Shown here: piece by piece, positions 49,586 to 58,558 of the stretch | How positions within the stretch are numbered: position 1 is the stretch's first letter | Layout of the letters: each line of letters starts with the position of its first letter | NCBI RefSeq assembly: GCF_002909445.1 | Contig: NZ_PPXC01000006.1 | Location: 1-64,000, forward strand | DNA: 64,000 nt | Source of the DNA: Arthrobacter glacialis | GTDB lineage: Bacteria > Actinomycetota > Actinomycetes > Actinomycetales > Micrococcaceae | Reading direction: 5' to 3' | Notes under the pieces: generated by a model | What the model was told of the DNA's origin: nothing | Seen by the model: only the letters and a program-made list of their open reading frames with translations | The model's database searches: none | Program-made: the position numbers and the translations under genes

Positions 49586-51982
49586 CTATGGCCTCACCGT
49601 GACAGGCCGAAGCCTCGCCGCGCTGAGGGCGTTCTCTTCAAACGAGGTGCCGGCAGCCTTGCATGATTCCTGGATGGCCCAAAAGACGGCCTCCGGCGTG
49701 GCTGGGGATGCCAGTTCAACGCTGTGGTGTGCCGGTCCGAACGAACTGATCGCATCACGAAGTGCTTCACGGGCACTGAACGCCAGCATGAGCGGGGGTT
49801 CACCCACCGCCTTGGACCCATAGACGGCACCCTCTTCTTCGGCATGCTCCATCAGATGCACGTTGAACAATTCCGGCATCTCGGAGAAGCTCGGAAGTTT
49901 GTAGGTGCTTGCCGATTGAGTCAGGAGCCGCCCTCGATGGGGGCCGTTGCTTTCGTCCCAACGCAGGTCCTCCAAGGTAAGCCAACCCACCCCTTGTACG
50001 TAGCCGCCTTCGATTTGGCCAACATCAATGATCGGGGACAGGGAATCTCCGGCGTCGTGGACAATGTCCACCCGGCGTGTGCTGTAGGTCCCGGTGAATC
50101 CGTCCACTTCCATCTCCGTGACTGACACGCCGCCGGCAAAGTATTTGAAGGGCTCGCCTTGCATGAGCTCGGGATTCCAATGCAGGCCCCCGGTCCTGTA
50201 GTAGCCGGCGGCCCACAGCTGCACACGCTGCAGATAGGCCTGCATGACAACCTCGGCAAAGGTAAAACTCTGATCCGTGACCCCCAAACCTGTAGCCAGG
50301 CCACCGGAGAAGCGCACATCTTGCGCAGGGACGCCGAGCATGGCACCGGCGACGACGGCGATGCGCCCAAGGATTTGTTCACAGGCGTTTTTGACCGCGC
50401 CGCCGTTGAGATCAGTTCCCGAACTGGCGGCGGTTGCTGAGGTGTTGGGAACCTTATCGGTGCGGGTGGGTGCCAGCCGTACACCGGAAAGCGGTATGCC
50501 AAGGCTGGTCGCAGCAATCTGCAGCATCTTGGTGTGCAGTCCCTGACCCATCTCGGTGCCTCCGTGGCTGATCAGCACCGAGCCATCCTTGTACACATGC
50601 ACCAGGGCGCCGGCCTGGTTGAGCGCCACAAGATTGAAGGAAATGCCAAACTTCACGGGCGTGATCGCCAGGCCCCGCCTGCGGCCAGGATGGGCCGCAT
50701 TGAACGCATTAACCTCGCGACGGCGTTCGGCAAAGTTGCTTCGCTCTAGTGCCTCCTCCCACATTGTTGTGACCCGTTCGGCGTGCCGTACGGGCATCCC
50801 ATAGGGTGTGCTGTCGCCGTCACGATAGAAATTCCTGCGCCGCAATTCCTCCGGAGCCAGACCTAGAAGTGGTGCGCTGCGCCCCAGAATGTCCTCAATC
50901 ATCAGCATTCCCTGCGGTCCGCCAAAGCCGCGGAAAGCTGTCTGAGAGGTCTTGTTGGTCTTGGCCACCCGGCCATCGAGATGCACATGGGGGATGAAAT
51001 AGTTGTTGTCGACATGGCACAGTGCCCGTGCCAGGACCGCTTCTGACAAATCCAGGCACCAGCCGCCGTCGGCCGTCAGCAGGGCCTTGAGGGCCAACAG
51101 TTTTCCTTCCGAGGAGAATCCTGCCTCCCATGAGGTGTGAAACCCGTGTCTCTTGCCCGTCATGGTCATATCAAGGGTGCGGTTGAGGCGGACACGGACA
51201 GGTCTGCCGGTGAGCAGGGTGCCAATCGAGGCAATGGCGGCAAATCCGTGGGACTGCATTTCCTTCCCGCCAAAACCGCCACCCATGCGCAAGCTCTGCA
51301 CAGTAATCTCGTTGCTTGCCCGGCCCAGCACGTGCGCAATAATTGCTTGGGCTTCAGAGGGGTGCTGGGTACTGCTTTGTACGAAGATTTGGCCGCCTTC
51401 ATCGACAGTTGCCAATGCTGCCTGGGTTTCTAAATAGAAATGTTCCTGCCCGGAGAATTCCGTCACACCGGACATGACCCTGTCGGCGGTTGCCAGTGCC
51501 GCATCCGCATCTCCGCGGCTGATTGTTCTTTTCATCCCTTGGAAAGACTGTGCTTGGATCGCTTCCGCAACTGAGATGAGGGAGGGGAGGGGGAGGTAGT
51601 CGACGACGACTGCGGCGGCGCCCGCTCGCGCAGCGTTTTGGTCTTCACCGAGTACCCACGCTAGTGCGTGACCGTAGTACATGGCTTCGGAGGGGAACAG
51701 GGGTTCGTCGTGTTTGATTCCGCAGTCGTTGATGCCAGGAACGTCCTGTGCAGTGAGCACGCGGATGACGCCGGGGATTGCCAACGCAGCAGTGGTGTCC
51801 ATGGAGCGGACCAGGGCATGTGCATGGGGTGATTGAACAGGCCAAGCGGTGAGCGCTCCAGCTGTGCGCTGGGCTAGATCATCGGTGTAGAGGGCCTGTC
51901 CGCTCACGTGCAAGCGGGCGCTCTCATGAGGCACGGATGCACCGACAGCGGGATCGGCTGGCCGGCGTGAAAGATGGCTCAT
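49586..51982 (-). CDS. xdhB: Xanthine dehydrogenase, molybdopterin-binding subunit
   Basis: A 798-residue subunit that oxidises hypoxanthine/xanthine to urate at the molybdenum centre. Key motifs: GQALYTDDLAQRTAGALTAW, the molybdopterin loop SLRMGGGFGGKEMQSHGFAA with its Gln/Glu region, TAFRGFGGPQGMLMIED, GGTEMGQGLHTKMLQIAA, and the catalytic-Glu motif AVGEPPLMLAFSAREAL. Overlap ATGA with xdhA shows translational coupling. Some Micrococcaceae use these enzymes for purine nitrogen; the adjacent guanine deaminase supports that. Confidence 0.95.
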   Translation of the reverse strand: MSHLSRRPADPAVGASVPHESARLHVSGQALYTDDLAQRTAGALTAWPVQSPHAHALVRSMDTTAALAIPGVIRVLTAQDVPGINDCGIKHDEPLFPSEAMYYGHALAWVLGEDQNAARAGAAAVVVDYLPLPSLISVAEAIQAQSFQGMKRTISRGDADAALATADRVMSGVTEFSGQEHFYLETQAALATVDEGGQIFVQSSTQHPSEAQAIIAHVLGRASNEITVQSLRMGGGFGGKEMQSHGFAAIASIGTLLTGRPVRVRLNRTLDMTMTGKRHGFHTSWEAGFSSEGKLLALKALLTADGGWCLDLSEAVLARALCHVDNNYFIPHVHLDGRVAKTNKTSQTAFRGFGGPQGMLMIEDILGRSAPLLGLAPEELRRRNFYRDGDSTPYGMPVRHAERVTTMWEEALERSNFAERRREVNAFNAAHPGRRRGLAITPVKFGISFNLVALNQAGALVHVYKDGSVLISHGGTEMGQGLHTKMLQIAATSLGIPLSGVRLAPTRTDKVPNTSATAASSGTDLNGGAVKNACEQILGRIAVVAGAMLGVPAQDVRFSGGLATGLGVTDQSFTFAEVVMQAYLQRVQLWAAGYYRTGGLHWNPELMQGEPFKYFAGGVSVTEMEVDGFTGTYSTRRVDIVHDAGDSLSPIIDVGQIEGGYVQGVGWLTLEDLRWDESNGPHRGRLLTQSASTYKLPSFSEMPELFNVHLMEHAEEEGAVYGSKAVGEPPLMLAFSAREALRDAISSFGPAHHSVELASPATPEAVFWAIQESCKAAGTSFEENALSAARLRPVTVRP

Positions 51983-53454
51983 GGTGTGGCCTCCATGATC
52001 AGATTGTTCTCTGTATACAGCTTGATGAGGGCGCTTGAAAGCATGATCGAGCGGTAGCTGGAGCTGGCGCGGTGGTCACTCATTGGCGTCCCTTCGGCGC
52101 CCAGGGCAGCGGCAGCACCCTTGATGGTGTCCCGGTTCCAGGGTTGGCCTGTGAGCATCTTTTCGGTGGCGTAGGCGCGCAGCGGAGTGGCAGCGACACC
52201 GCCCAGTCCAATGCGAGCTTTAGTGATCACCTCGTCATCAATGTGCAGGCTGAACGCGACAGCCACGCTGGAGATGTCATCGAAGCGGCGTTTGGTGATC
52301 TTGTGGAAAGCACTCAGATTCGACAGCGGCAAGGGGATGCGGACTGACTTGATCAGTTCGCCCGGTTCCTTGACCGTTGTCCGGTAGCCGGTGAAGTAAT
52401 CCGCAAGGGGAAGGACTCTTTGCCTCTCCGCCGAGGTAAGAACAATCTGGGCTTCGAGAGCGAGCAAGGCCGGCGGGCTGTCTCCGATGGGAGAGCCTGT
52501 CCCGAGGTTGCCGCCTAGTGTTGCGCGGTTGCGAATGAGGCGGGATGCAAACTGGGGGATGAGCTGGGCGAGCAGGGGAATCCTGCCGTCGAGTACGCGC
52601 TCAATTTCTGAAAGTGGCGTTGCCGCGCCAATCTCTATTTCGGTGTCGGTGAGCAGAATTGAGTCCAGCTCTGGGATGCGGTCGACGGCGATTACCATCG
52701 GTGCCCGACGCGCCCGCAGGTTGACTTCGACGCCCCAATCGGTGCTTCCAGCGATGAGGATTGCCGTAGGGTTTTCGGCCAGCAACGTGGTGGCTTGTTT
52801 CAAGGTGGTGGCGCGAACGAACTGGCCGTCGGATCTTTTAAGATCAGTTGCGCGGTACCCGGGGGCAGGTTCATCGCGGCGCCGGGCCCATGCATCATCG
52901 GTGGGGGCTCCCAACGAATAGGCAGCATCTCGGATGGGGCGGTACCCGGTGCATCGGCAGAGATTGCCGCTGAGGGAATGAAGGTCGAACCCATTGGGGC
53001 CGCGCTCGCCGGGAGTGGGCTGCTGCGTATCCTGGGCCAGTGGCGTCCTGTCCCGACGATAAAACTCAGACGCCATGCCGCACACGAATCCGGGGGTGCA
53101 GTATCCGCACTGGGACCCTCCGCCGGAGGCCAGCGCCTGCTGGACTGGATGCATTTGCTCTGGCGATCCCAACCCTTCGGAGGTGACCATCTCCTGGCCG
53201 TCGAGTGAGGCCATCGGGATGAGGCAGGAGTTGACCGCCGTCCAGCTTGTTGCGCCATCCCGGTCGGTCTGGGCGAGCAGGATCGCACAAGCGCCACATT
53301 CGCCTTCGCCACAACCCTCCTTGGCTGCTGTCAGCCGGTTGTTGCGCAGCCATTCAAGGGCTGTTGTATGCGAGGCTCCCGGGCCGAAGGAGCGCCCCGC
53401 ACCGTTGACGATGAACGCTGGCTCGGTGCCCAAGACGTTTTCGGGTGTATTCAT
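51979..53454 (-). CDS. xdhA: Xanthine dehydrogenase, FeS/FAD subunit
   Basis: A 491-residue subunit passing electrons from the molybdenum centre to FAD. The N-terminal [2Fe-2S] plant-type cluster is EGCGEGECGACAILLA; the second cluster is GGSQCGYCTPGFVCGM with LSGNLCRCTGYRPI. The FAD domain contains PTAILIAGSTDWGVEVN and RNRATLGGNLGTGSPIGDSP. The CO-dehydrogenase flavoprotein C-terminal domain follows. It starts at an ATG (53454) and heads the operon xdhA-xdhB-xdhC. Confidence 0.95.
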   Translation of the reverse strand: MNTPENVLGTEPAFIVNGAGRSFGPGASHTTALEWLRNNRLTAAKEGCGEGECGACAILLAQTDRDGATSWTAVNSCLIPMASLDGQEMVTSEGLGSPEQMHPVQQALASGGGSQCGYCTPGFVCGMASEFYRRDRTPLAQDTQQPTPGERGPNGFDLHSLSGNLCRCTGYRPIRDAAYSLGAPTDDAWARRRDEPAPGYRATDLKRSDGQFVRATTLKQATTLLAENPTAILIAGSTDWGVEVNLRARRAPMVIAVDRIPELDSILLTDTEIEIGAATPLSEIERVLDGRIPLLAQLIPQFASRLIRNRATLGGNLGTGSPIGDSPPALLALEAQIVLTSAERQRVLPLADYFTGYRTTVKEPGELIKSVRIPLPLSNLSAFHKITKRRFDDISSVAVAFSLHIDDEVITKARIGLGGVAATPLRAYATEKMLTGQPWNRDTIKGAAAALGAEGTPMSDHRASSSYRSIMLSSALIKLYTENNLIMEATP

Positions 53455-53750
53455 TGTGGTGCCCCGGCTTCTTCGTCGTCGTAGATAGCGCTGGCTGGGT
53501 TATGTGAGGGTCTAGTTCTGCGGCATGGATAATTCCTGACAGTACTACAGGCTTTCGTTGGCATACAGGGGTGGAAGAAGGAAATGGGGGCGTGGCGGGT
53601 GCGGCGGGCACCAGTTTTCATGACCTCGACAAGCAATGCCCTGCGCATCGGCCCGATGTTAGTGTCTTGTCAAGATCAATTTGCTGCAGTGTCGTTTGCC
53701 AAGGGCGCCTTGGCAACGCCTATTTCTTGTACTTGCAAAGGAAGTGCCCC
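53455..53750. other. Divergent control region between xdhA and guanine deaminase
   Basis: A 296-bp gap with no credible gene. TTGTCAAGATCAA near 53667-53679 has TTG/CAA symmetry and could be a regulator site, but this is weak. No clear -35/-10 pair could be selected for either direction. Confidence 0.35.
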
Positions 53751-54236
53751 ATGGAGCAACTGCAATCGCCTGCTTATTACCTTGCAAAAGCGGTGGAACT
53801 GGCCACGGAAAATGTGCGCAACAATGGCGGGCCATTTGGTGCCATCGTGGTCACGGCGGATGGCCGTGAGTTTGAAGGGTTGAATCGTGTGACAGCGAAC
53901 CTTGATCCCACAGCCCACGCAGAAGTCACGGCAATCCGCAACGCATGCCAGGGCGTGGGGGATTTCGACCTGACAGGCGCCACCCTGTACACAAGTTGCG
54001 AACCTTGCCCCATGTGTTTGGCCTCTTCGCTGTGGGCGAGAATAGGCCACGTCTACTTCGCCGCCGACCGCCATGATGCCGCAGCCGCCGGCTTCGATGA
54101 CGCACTCTTTTACGAATACTTTGAGCCCAGCAGCGACCGCAGGCTCATGCCGGTGGCCAAAGTGGCCCCTGGGAGGGGAGTCGCTGTGGACCCCTTTGAT
54201 GCCTGGCGCGGCTATCACGGCAGGACTGCCTACTAG
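53751..54236 (+). CDS. guaD: Guanine deaminase (cytidine-deaminase fold)
   Basis: A 161-residue zinc deaminase converting guanine to xanthine, the substrate of the divergent xanthine dehydrogenase. The zinc site is complete: TAHAEVTAIRNACQ (His and catalytic Glu) and YTSCEPCPMCLASSLWARIG (two Cys). The C-terminal AAAAGFDDALFYEYFE matches the B. subtilis-type GuaD, in which residues from the partner subunit complete the site. ATG 53751 follows AAAGGAAG. Confidence 0.9.
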   Translation: MEQLQSPAYYLAKAVELATENVRNNGGPFGAIVVTADGREFEGLNRVTANLDPTAHAEVTAIRNACQGVGDFDLTGATLYTSCEPCPMCLASSLWARIGHVYFAADRHDAAAAGFDDALFYEYFEPSSDRRLMPVAKVAPGRGVAVDPFDAWRGYHGRTAY

Positions 54237-54252
54237 TCCCCAACTCCTCCCC

Positions 54253-54278
54253 AACCTCGTTCCTCGGTTGGGGCCCCT
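54253..54278 (+). terminator. Possible terminator after guaD
   Basis: CCCCAACC pairs with GGTTGGGG near 54253-54278 in a loose hairpin without a T tract; an outer CCAACTCC/GGAGTTG helix extends it. Confidence 0.45.
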
Positions 54279-54310
54279 CGGAGTTGTGGGCCCACCCACG
54301 CCCGGAACCG

Positions 54311-54544
54311 CTATTTCCAGGCTCGGGCGGGCTGTGTTTCTTTGCTCAAGGCTGCTGCCGGGGCGCCCTGGACGACGCGGAGGTCCACTCGGCGTGCCCC
54401 GCACGGGGCTGGGCACACCATGTACAGGACGCGCCCTTCGCTGGTGGTGTGTGCCGACTCAACCGTCCACGTGTGCTCATGGTGTGAGTGTTGACTGGGG
54501 GATGTTTGCTGCTCGGCAGCGATGGTGAATGTCATACGGCCCAC
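54311..54544 (-). CDS. Small hypothetical protein
   Basis: A 77-residue protein with a His-rich N-terminal part (SQHSHHEHTWTVESAHTTSE) and a core GRVLYMVCPAPCGARRVDLR. The two cysteines and strand-like core give it the look of a real small domain. It is divergent from the CGNR gene with only 17 bp between start codons, so the start could be the ATG at 54532. Family not recognised; possible false positive. Confidence 0.45.
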   Translation of the reverse strand: MGRMTFTIAAEQQTSPSQHSHHEHTWTVESAHTTSEGRVLYMVCPAPCGARRVDLRVVQGAPAAALSKETQPARAWK

Positions 54545-54561
54545 TATGCTGTAATGGTCTT

Positions 54562-55119
54562 ATGCAACTCAACCCTTACGGTGAATACGCTGTTTTGCTC
54601 GCCGCCTCGCTGGCCAACGATTTTCCCTCGGACAGGATGGGCATCTTGGCACGAGTGCGGGAGTTTGGCATGACCATGGATTTCACGCCCGGGCAGCAGG
54701 ACCATCTGTTGGTTCGCCGGGTGATCGAGGGCTGGGTGGCAGTTGTTGATGCGCCCAGCCGCGAGGAGCGGGCTGCCCTGCTCAACGCCCAGATGGCGGC
54801 CGCGGCCGCCTATCCAAGACTCACTGACCACAATGGTGAGGGCTGGCACCTGCACTACAGGGATGAAAATCAGACACTGGCCCACGTGTTGCGTGCTGTC
54901 ATCAGCGTGGGCACCGCGCTGCATCTGACCACACGGGGCATGACTCGGCTGGGCAGGTGCGCCGCCGGCACAACGCCGGGGGATCCATGCTCCGCAGTGG
55001 TGGTGGATGTGACGCGTAACGGCCGCCAGCAATACTGCTCAGTGCGGTGCGCCAACCGGGCAGCAGTCCGTCGCCACCGTGCGCGGTCGGGAAGCACTTC
55101 GAGTGGGCGTGCCGGATAA
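54562..55119 (+). CDS. CGNR zinc-finger (ABATE-type) regulator
   Basis: A 185-residue protein. The first ~125 residues match the ABATE-like stress domain (YAVLLAASLANDFP, LLVRRVIEGWVAVVDA). The C-terminal finger RLGRCAAGTTPGDPCSAV then QYCSVRCANRAAVRRHRAR has the four Cys and the CANR-type signature (CGNR group), predicted to bind DNA. TGTAAT lies 6 nt before ATG 54562, suggesting a leaderless transcript. Target genes unknown. Confidence 0.85.
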   Translation: MQLNPYGEYAVLLAASLANDFPSDRMGILARVREFGMTMDFTPGQQDHLLVRRVIEGWVAVVDAPSREERAALLNAQMAAAAAYPRLTDHNGEGWHLHYRDENQTLAHVLRAVISVGTALHLTTRGMTRLGRCAAGTTPGDPCSAVVVDVTRNGRQQYCSVRCANRAAVRRHRARSGSTSSGRAG

Positions 55120-55160
55120 CCTGCCGCTGTCGACGGCAGGGTGACTGCATGCGGGTTCCG

Positions 55161-55679
55161 CTATTTCTTGCCCTTTTTGTCGTCAACAATGCCGCCAAGC
55201 AGGCCGCCGATGGCTCCGCCCAAGACGCCGCCGGCGGGGCCGCCAAGGAGCGAACCGATCCCCGCGCCGATCCCCGCAAGACTTGATCCGTAGCTGACCC
55301 GGGCCATGGTGACAGTGGTTGATCCGTCAGGATCGTCGGAGAGCTCAAAGGAGCCCAAAGCTGCTGACGCGACCACCAGGGCCACTGGGCTGGTCTTGGG
55401 CTGCGCCAGCATTTTGCTGTAAACATCCCGTGTTGCAAAGTAGGCGCGTTGCGGGTCACCCTTGGGCTCGCCGGCGTCGTAGCCTGTCTGGTAGAGCCCC
55501 AGGAGGGTCTCTGCTTCATTGTCAGTGATGAGATCAGCCGCGGTCAGCCTGGCGAGGATGGCCTTGTGTTCGGCAACATAGTCTCCTTTATGCTCCGCCA
55601 TGACCTGCCGCGCTTCTTTGCGTACGGCATGCATCAATTCCGGCAGTCCCACAATGGTGGTTGGTGATAGTTCCATCAT
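55161..55679 (-). CDS. Hypothetical protein with C-terminal glycine zipper
   Basis: A 172-residue protein. The N-terminal ~125 residues are soluble and helical (ELMHAVRKEARQVMAEHKGD, AADLITDNEAETLLGLYQTG). The C-terminal ~40 residues are a glycine-rich membrane-seeking segment (GIGAGIGSLLGGPAGGVLGG repeats) ending in DDKKGKK. Such tails can oligomerise in membranes. An AGGAGG precedes the ATG pair at 55679/55676. I do not recognise the family. Confidence 0.75.
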   Translation of the reverse strand: MMELSPTTIVGLPELMHAVRKEARQVMAEHKGDYVAEHKAILARLTAADLITDNEAETLLGLYQTGYDAGEPKGDPQRAYFATRDVYSKMLAQPKTSPVALVVASAALGSFELSDDPDGSTTVTMARVSYGSSLAGIGAGIGSLLGGPAGGVLGGAIGGLLGGIVDDKKGKK

Positions 55680-55737
55680 GCACCTCCTAGTTACGTGCTG
55701 ATATCACAGTACGCCGGTGCGCAGCGCAACAGAATGG

Positions 55738-55779
55738 GCAGCTGATGCGACTTCCTGCCGCGGAAGTCGCATCAGCTGC
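55738..55779. terminator. Long hairpin terminator, drrB side
   Basis: GCAGCTGATGCGACTTCC (55738-55755) pairs perfectly with 55762-55779 around TGCCGC. It lies 15 bp beyond the end of the leftward ABC operon and has no T tract. Confidence 0.75.
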
Positions 55780-55794
55780 ACACTCACCGGTGGT

Positions 55795-56631
55795 TTAGCG
55801 CACAGACTTCCTCTCGTAGATCACCATGGACCAGAGGTACCCCGCAACAGCAATCACCACACACCACCCCACGGCCAAGGCGGCGTTCCATCCGAGCGGG
55901 GTTCCGAGGAGCAATCCTCGAATGGTCTCGATGATCGGAGTGAACGGTTGGTAGTCGGCGAAGCCCTGCATCCACGCTGGCATTGAATCGGTGGGCACAA
56001 AGCCGCTGCCGAGCATGGGCAAGATGACCAGCAGCAGTGGCAGGTTGCTTGCCGTCTCTACGGATTTCGCCTGAATCCCCATGGCGACGGCGAGCCAGCT
56101 GATCGCGTAGGCGGTGAGGACCATCAAGCCGGCTGCGGCCAGCCATTCGATGGCTCCGGCGTTCGGACGGAACCCGATGGCCAGGCCCACGCCGAGCACC
56201 AAGGCCACGGCGATCAGGGTTTGGATGGTGTTTCCCAAAACATGCCCGGCGAGCACCGATGCCCTCGAGATGGCCATGGTCCGGAACCGGGCGGTAATGC
56301 CTTCGGTCATGTCCATCGACACGGTGGTTGCCGTGCCGCCGGCCCCGCCGGCAATGGTGATGGCCAAGATGCCGGGCATGACGTAGGCCAGGTAGGCTGC
56401 CCGCCCGCCAGCCGGGTCCACTCCGGGCAGGCCGGCACCGAGGGTGCCGCCAAAGACAAACACAAACAGCAGCAGGATCACCACAGGGCCCATGATGGTG
56501 AACACCGACAGGCCGGGGTAGCGGATCATGTGCAGCAGGTTGCGTCGCAACATGGTGATGGAATCGGCAACAACGTGAGATTTTCCTCCGGCGCCCGCAG
56601 CGTGCGGGTGCGCGGCGTTGATGGTGGTCAT
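55795..56631 (-). CDS. ABC-2 type transporter permease (DrrB-like)
   Basis: A 278-residue permease with six hydrophobic segments. LRRNLLHMIRYPGLSVFTIM leads into the first helix. The ABC-2 signature region GITARFRTMAISRASVLAGH and the LPLLLVILPMLGSGFVPTD loop are typical of daunorubicin-type exporters. It overlaps drrA by ATGA. A substrate such as a lipid, peptide or drug cannot be inferred from this sequence. It is the last gene of the RHH/DUF4097/ABC operon. Confidence 0.9.
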   Translation of the reverse strand: MTTINAAHPHAAGAGGKSHVVADSITMLRRNLLHMIRYPGLSVFTIMGPVVILLLFVFVFGGTLGAGLPGVDPAGGRAAYLAYVMPGILAITIAGGAGGTATTVSMDMTEGITARFRTMAISRASVLAGHVLGNTIQTLIAVALVLGVGLAIGFRPNAGAIEWLAAAGLMVLTAYAISWLAVAMGIQAKSVETASNLPLLLVILPMLGSGFVPTDSMPAWMQGFADYQPFTPIIETIRGLLLGTPLGWNAALAVGWCVVIAVAGYLWSMVIYERKSVR

Positions 56632-57572
56632 GACTGGGCTTCCTTCGACTCGACCCGGCCGGTGAGTGCGAAGAACACATCATCGAGGTCCGGGGTGTGG
56701 ATGCTGAGGTCCGCGACCTCAAGGTTGGCCGCATCGAGGCTGTCCAGCACGGTGCGCAGTGCGTGGACACCGCCGTCGCTGGGCACCGTGAGTGCCAGGT
56801 CGACGTCGTCCAGAGTGGACTCCCTGAGTAGGCCGGATGCGGTGTGGAGGGCAGTGGAATCGGCGAATCGGAGCTTGATGTGGCCGCCGGGCACCAGTCG
56901 CTTGAGCTCATCCGGTGTCCCGTTGGCGACGATCTTGCCGCCGTCGAGCACTGCAATGCGGTCCGCAAGTTCGTCGGCTTCGTCGAGATACTGGGTGGTG
57001 AGCAGCACCGTGGTGCCTTCGGCGACGAGGCCACGCACAATGTCCCACATGGTGTGGCGGCTGCGCGGGTCCAAGCCGGTGGTGGGCTCATCGAGGAAGA
57101 TCACCCTCGGTGTGGCCACAAGTGTCATGGCCAAATCAAGGCGTCTGCGCATACCGCCGGAGTAGGTGGCGAGCGGTTTGCGAGCTGCTTCGACCAGGTC
57201 AAACTGCTCCAGCAGCTCGGTCACCCGTGTGGCGGAACGCTTCGCCCCAAGGTGGCGCAGCCTTGCCATCAGCAGGAGGTTTTCCTCGCCCGTGAGCAGG
57301 TTGTCCACGGCGGAGAACTGGCCCGTGAGGCCAATCTGGGCGCGCACCCCGTCGGGATTGCGCACCACGTCGCAGCCAGCAACTGTGGCGGCGCCACCAT
57401 CTGGGCGGACCAAGGTGGAGAGAATATGCACCGTGGTGGTTTTACCGGCGCCGTTGGGACCCAGCAGGGCGGTGACGGTGCCGGCGTTGACTGTGAGGTC
57501 GACGTCGTCGAGCACCACCTTGGCGCCGTAGGATTTCCGCAGTCCGCGGACTTCAATAGCTGAGGTTGTCAT
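56628..57572 (-). CDS. ABC transporter ATP-binding protein (DrrA-like)
   Basis: A 314-residue ATPase. Walker A is GPNGAGKTTTVHIL, the signature is LATYSGGMRRRLDLAMTL, Walker B is RVIFLDEPTTGLDPRS, and the switch His is in LLTTQYLDEAD. A C-terminal DrrA-type extension (~residues 225-314) is present. ATG 57572 has AGGAG upstream. It pairs with the overlapping permease gene. Confidence 0.94.
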   Translation of the reverse strand: MTTSAIEVRGLRKSYGAKVVLDDVDLTVNAGTVTALLGPNGAGKTTTVHILSTLVRPDGGAATVAGCDVVRNPDGVRAQIGLTGQFSAVDNLLTGEENLLLMARLRHLGAKRSATRVTELLEQFDLVEAARKPLATYSGGMRRRLDLAMTLVATPRVIFLDEPTTGLDPRSRHTMWDIVRGLVAEGTTVLLTTQYLDEADELADRIAVLDGGKIVANGTPDELKRLVPGGHIKLRFADSTALHTASGLLRESTLDDVDLALTVPSDGGVHALRTVLDSLDAANLEVADLSIHTPDLDDVFFALTGRVESKEAQS

Positions 57573-57619
57573 CTTGATTGCTCCTTTTTCTCCTGCGTTT
57601 TTCGACTGCGTGCCCACCG

Positions 57620-58471
57620 CTAGTGGGCGCGTTGGATGGTGATGTCCCCGTACTGGGTGCGCGCACGCACCGCCACGCTTTGCTCGGAGGTGCCCGGTGC
57701 GTGGTCGCCGTCGAGCTGATTGCGCACATGTCCGTCCTTTGACGACAGGTCGAGCCAAGCGGGGACGCCGGCCCGTACACCGATGGTGACCTGCCCGTAT
57801 CCGCTCTCCACTTCGATGGAACCGCCCGAGACTTCCCACAGCGAGATGGTGCCGTAGGCGGTTTTGGCGGCGACTGATCCGAGTGCCTTGGTGACTTCCA
57901 AGTCGCCGTAGGAGAGCTTTGCGTCAAGGCCGCCGCCGGACTCCCCAATAAAGATGGAGCCATGTGAGGCCTTGAGGATGGCGTCTCCGGTGAGCGTGCC
58001 GATCCGTATTTGGCCGTGGTCCGCGGTGATCTCGGCGCCACCCTCGACCGCGCCTACCCGCGCAGTGCCGTTCCCTGCACGCAACCACAAATCACCCGTG
58101 GTGTCGACGTCCACCGAACCCGTTGACGACTTGATCCGGGTGGCGCCCAGGCGGCCCGAGGTTCGCACTCCGCCCCCGGCGAGTTCGACAGTGAGTCGGG
58201 ATCCTGTTGGCAGTTCGACTTTCACATCAACCGAGTCAAAGGGGCCCGGCCCGATCCAGCTGAGGCGTGGCCGCGGGCCGGTGATGGTGATCCGCTGGCC
58301 ATCGAAGTCGACCTTTGTGTCTTCGGCGCCCCGCCGGTCAACGTTCTTTGACGGATTTGTGGCGGTCACGCTCACCACGGTGTCGGTGCGGTCGCTGGCG
58401 AAGACTTCGACCAGGCCCACCTGAACATTGATGGCGAGGTCGATGGGGCTGGGGGTGTTGTAAATGGGCAT
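57620..58471 (-). CDS. DUF4097 beta-strand-repeat protein
   Basis: A 283-residue protein of repeated short beta strands and Gly/Asp turns (GGGVRTSGRLGATRIKSSTG, GDLWLRAGNGTARVGAVEGG, SYGDLEVTKALGSVAAKTAY). This matches DUF4097, a solenoid also found in LiaX- and toastrack-type envelope-stress proteins. There is no signal peptide or membrane segment (MPIYNTPSPIDLAINVQVGL), so it is probably cytoplasmic. It sits 87 bp after the RHH gene and 47 bp before drrA. It may sense or adapt the ABC transporter; this is inference. Confidence 0.88.
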   Translation of the reverse strand: MPIYNTPSPIDLAINVQVGLVEVFASDRTDTVVSVTATNPSKNVDRRGAEDTKVDFDGQRITITGPRPRLSWIGPGPFDSVDVKVELPTGSRLTVELAGGGVRTSGRLGATRIKSSTGSVDVDTTGDLWLRAGNGTARVGAVEGGAEITADHGQIRIGTLTGDAILKASHGSIFIGESGGGLDAKLSYGDLEVTKALGSVAAKTAYGTISLWEVSGGSIEVESGYGQVTIGVRAGVPAWLDLSSKDGHVRNQLDGDHAPGTSEQSVAVRARTQYGDITIQRAH

Positions 58472-58558
58472 GGTGGAGCCTCCGGCGGTTTTGGGTGTGT
58501 TGGTCCGGCCCCGCGGGTCCGCGTGGCTGGTGTGTTTTTCTGTTGTGGGCCGGGCGGG

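Noticed and set aside
55784-57091. 435-codon open frame on the minus strand
   Set aside because: Overlaps drrA and drrB in another frame; those two have complete motifs while this has none.
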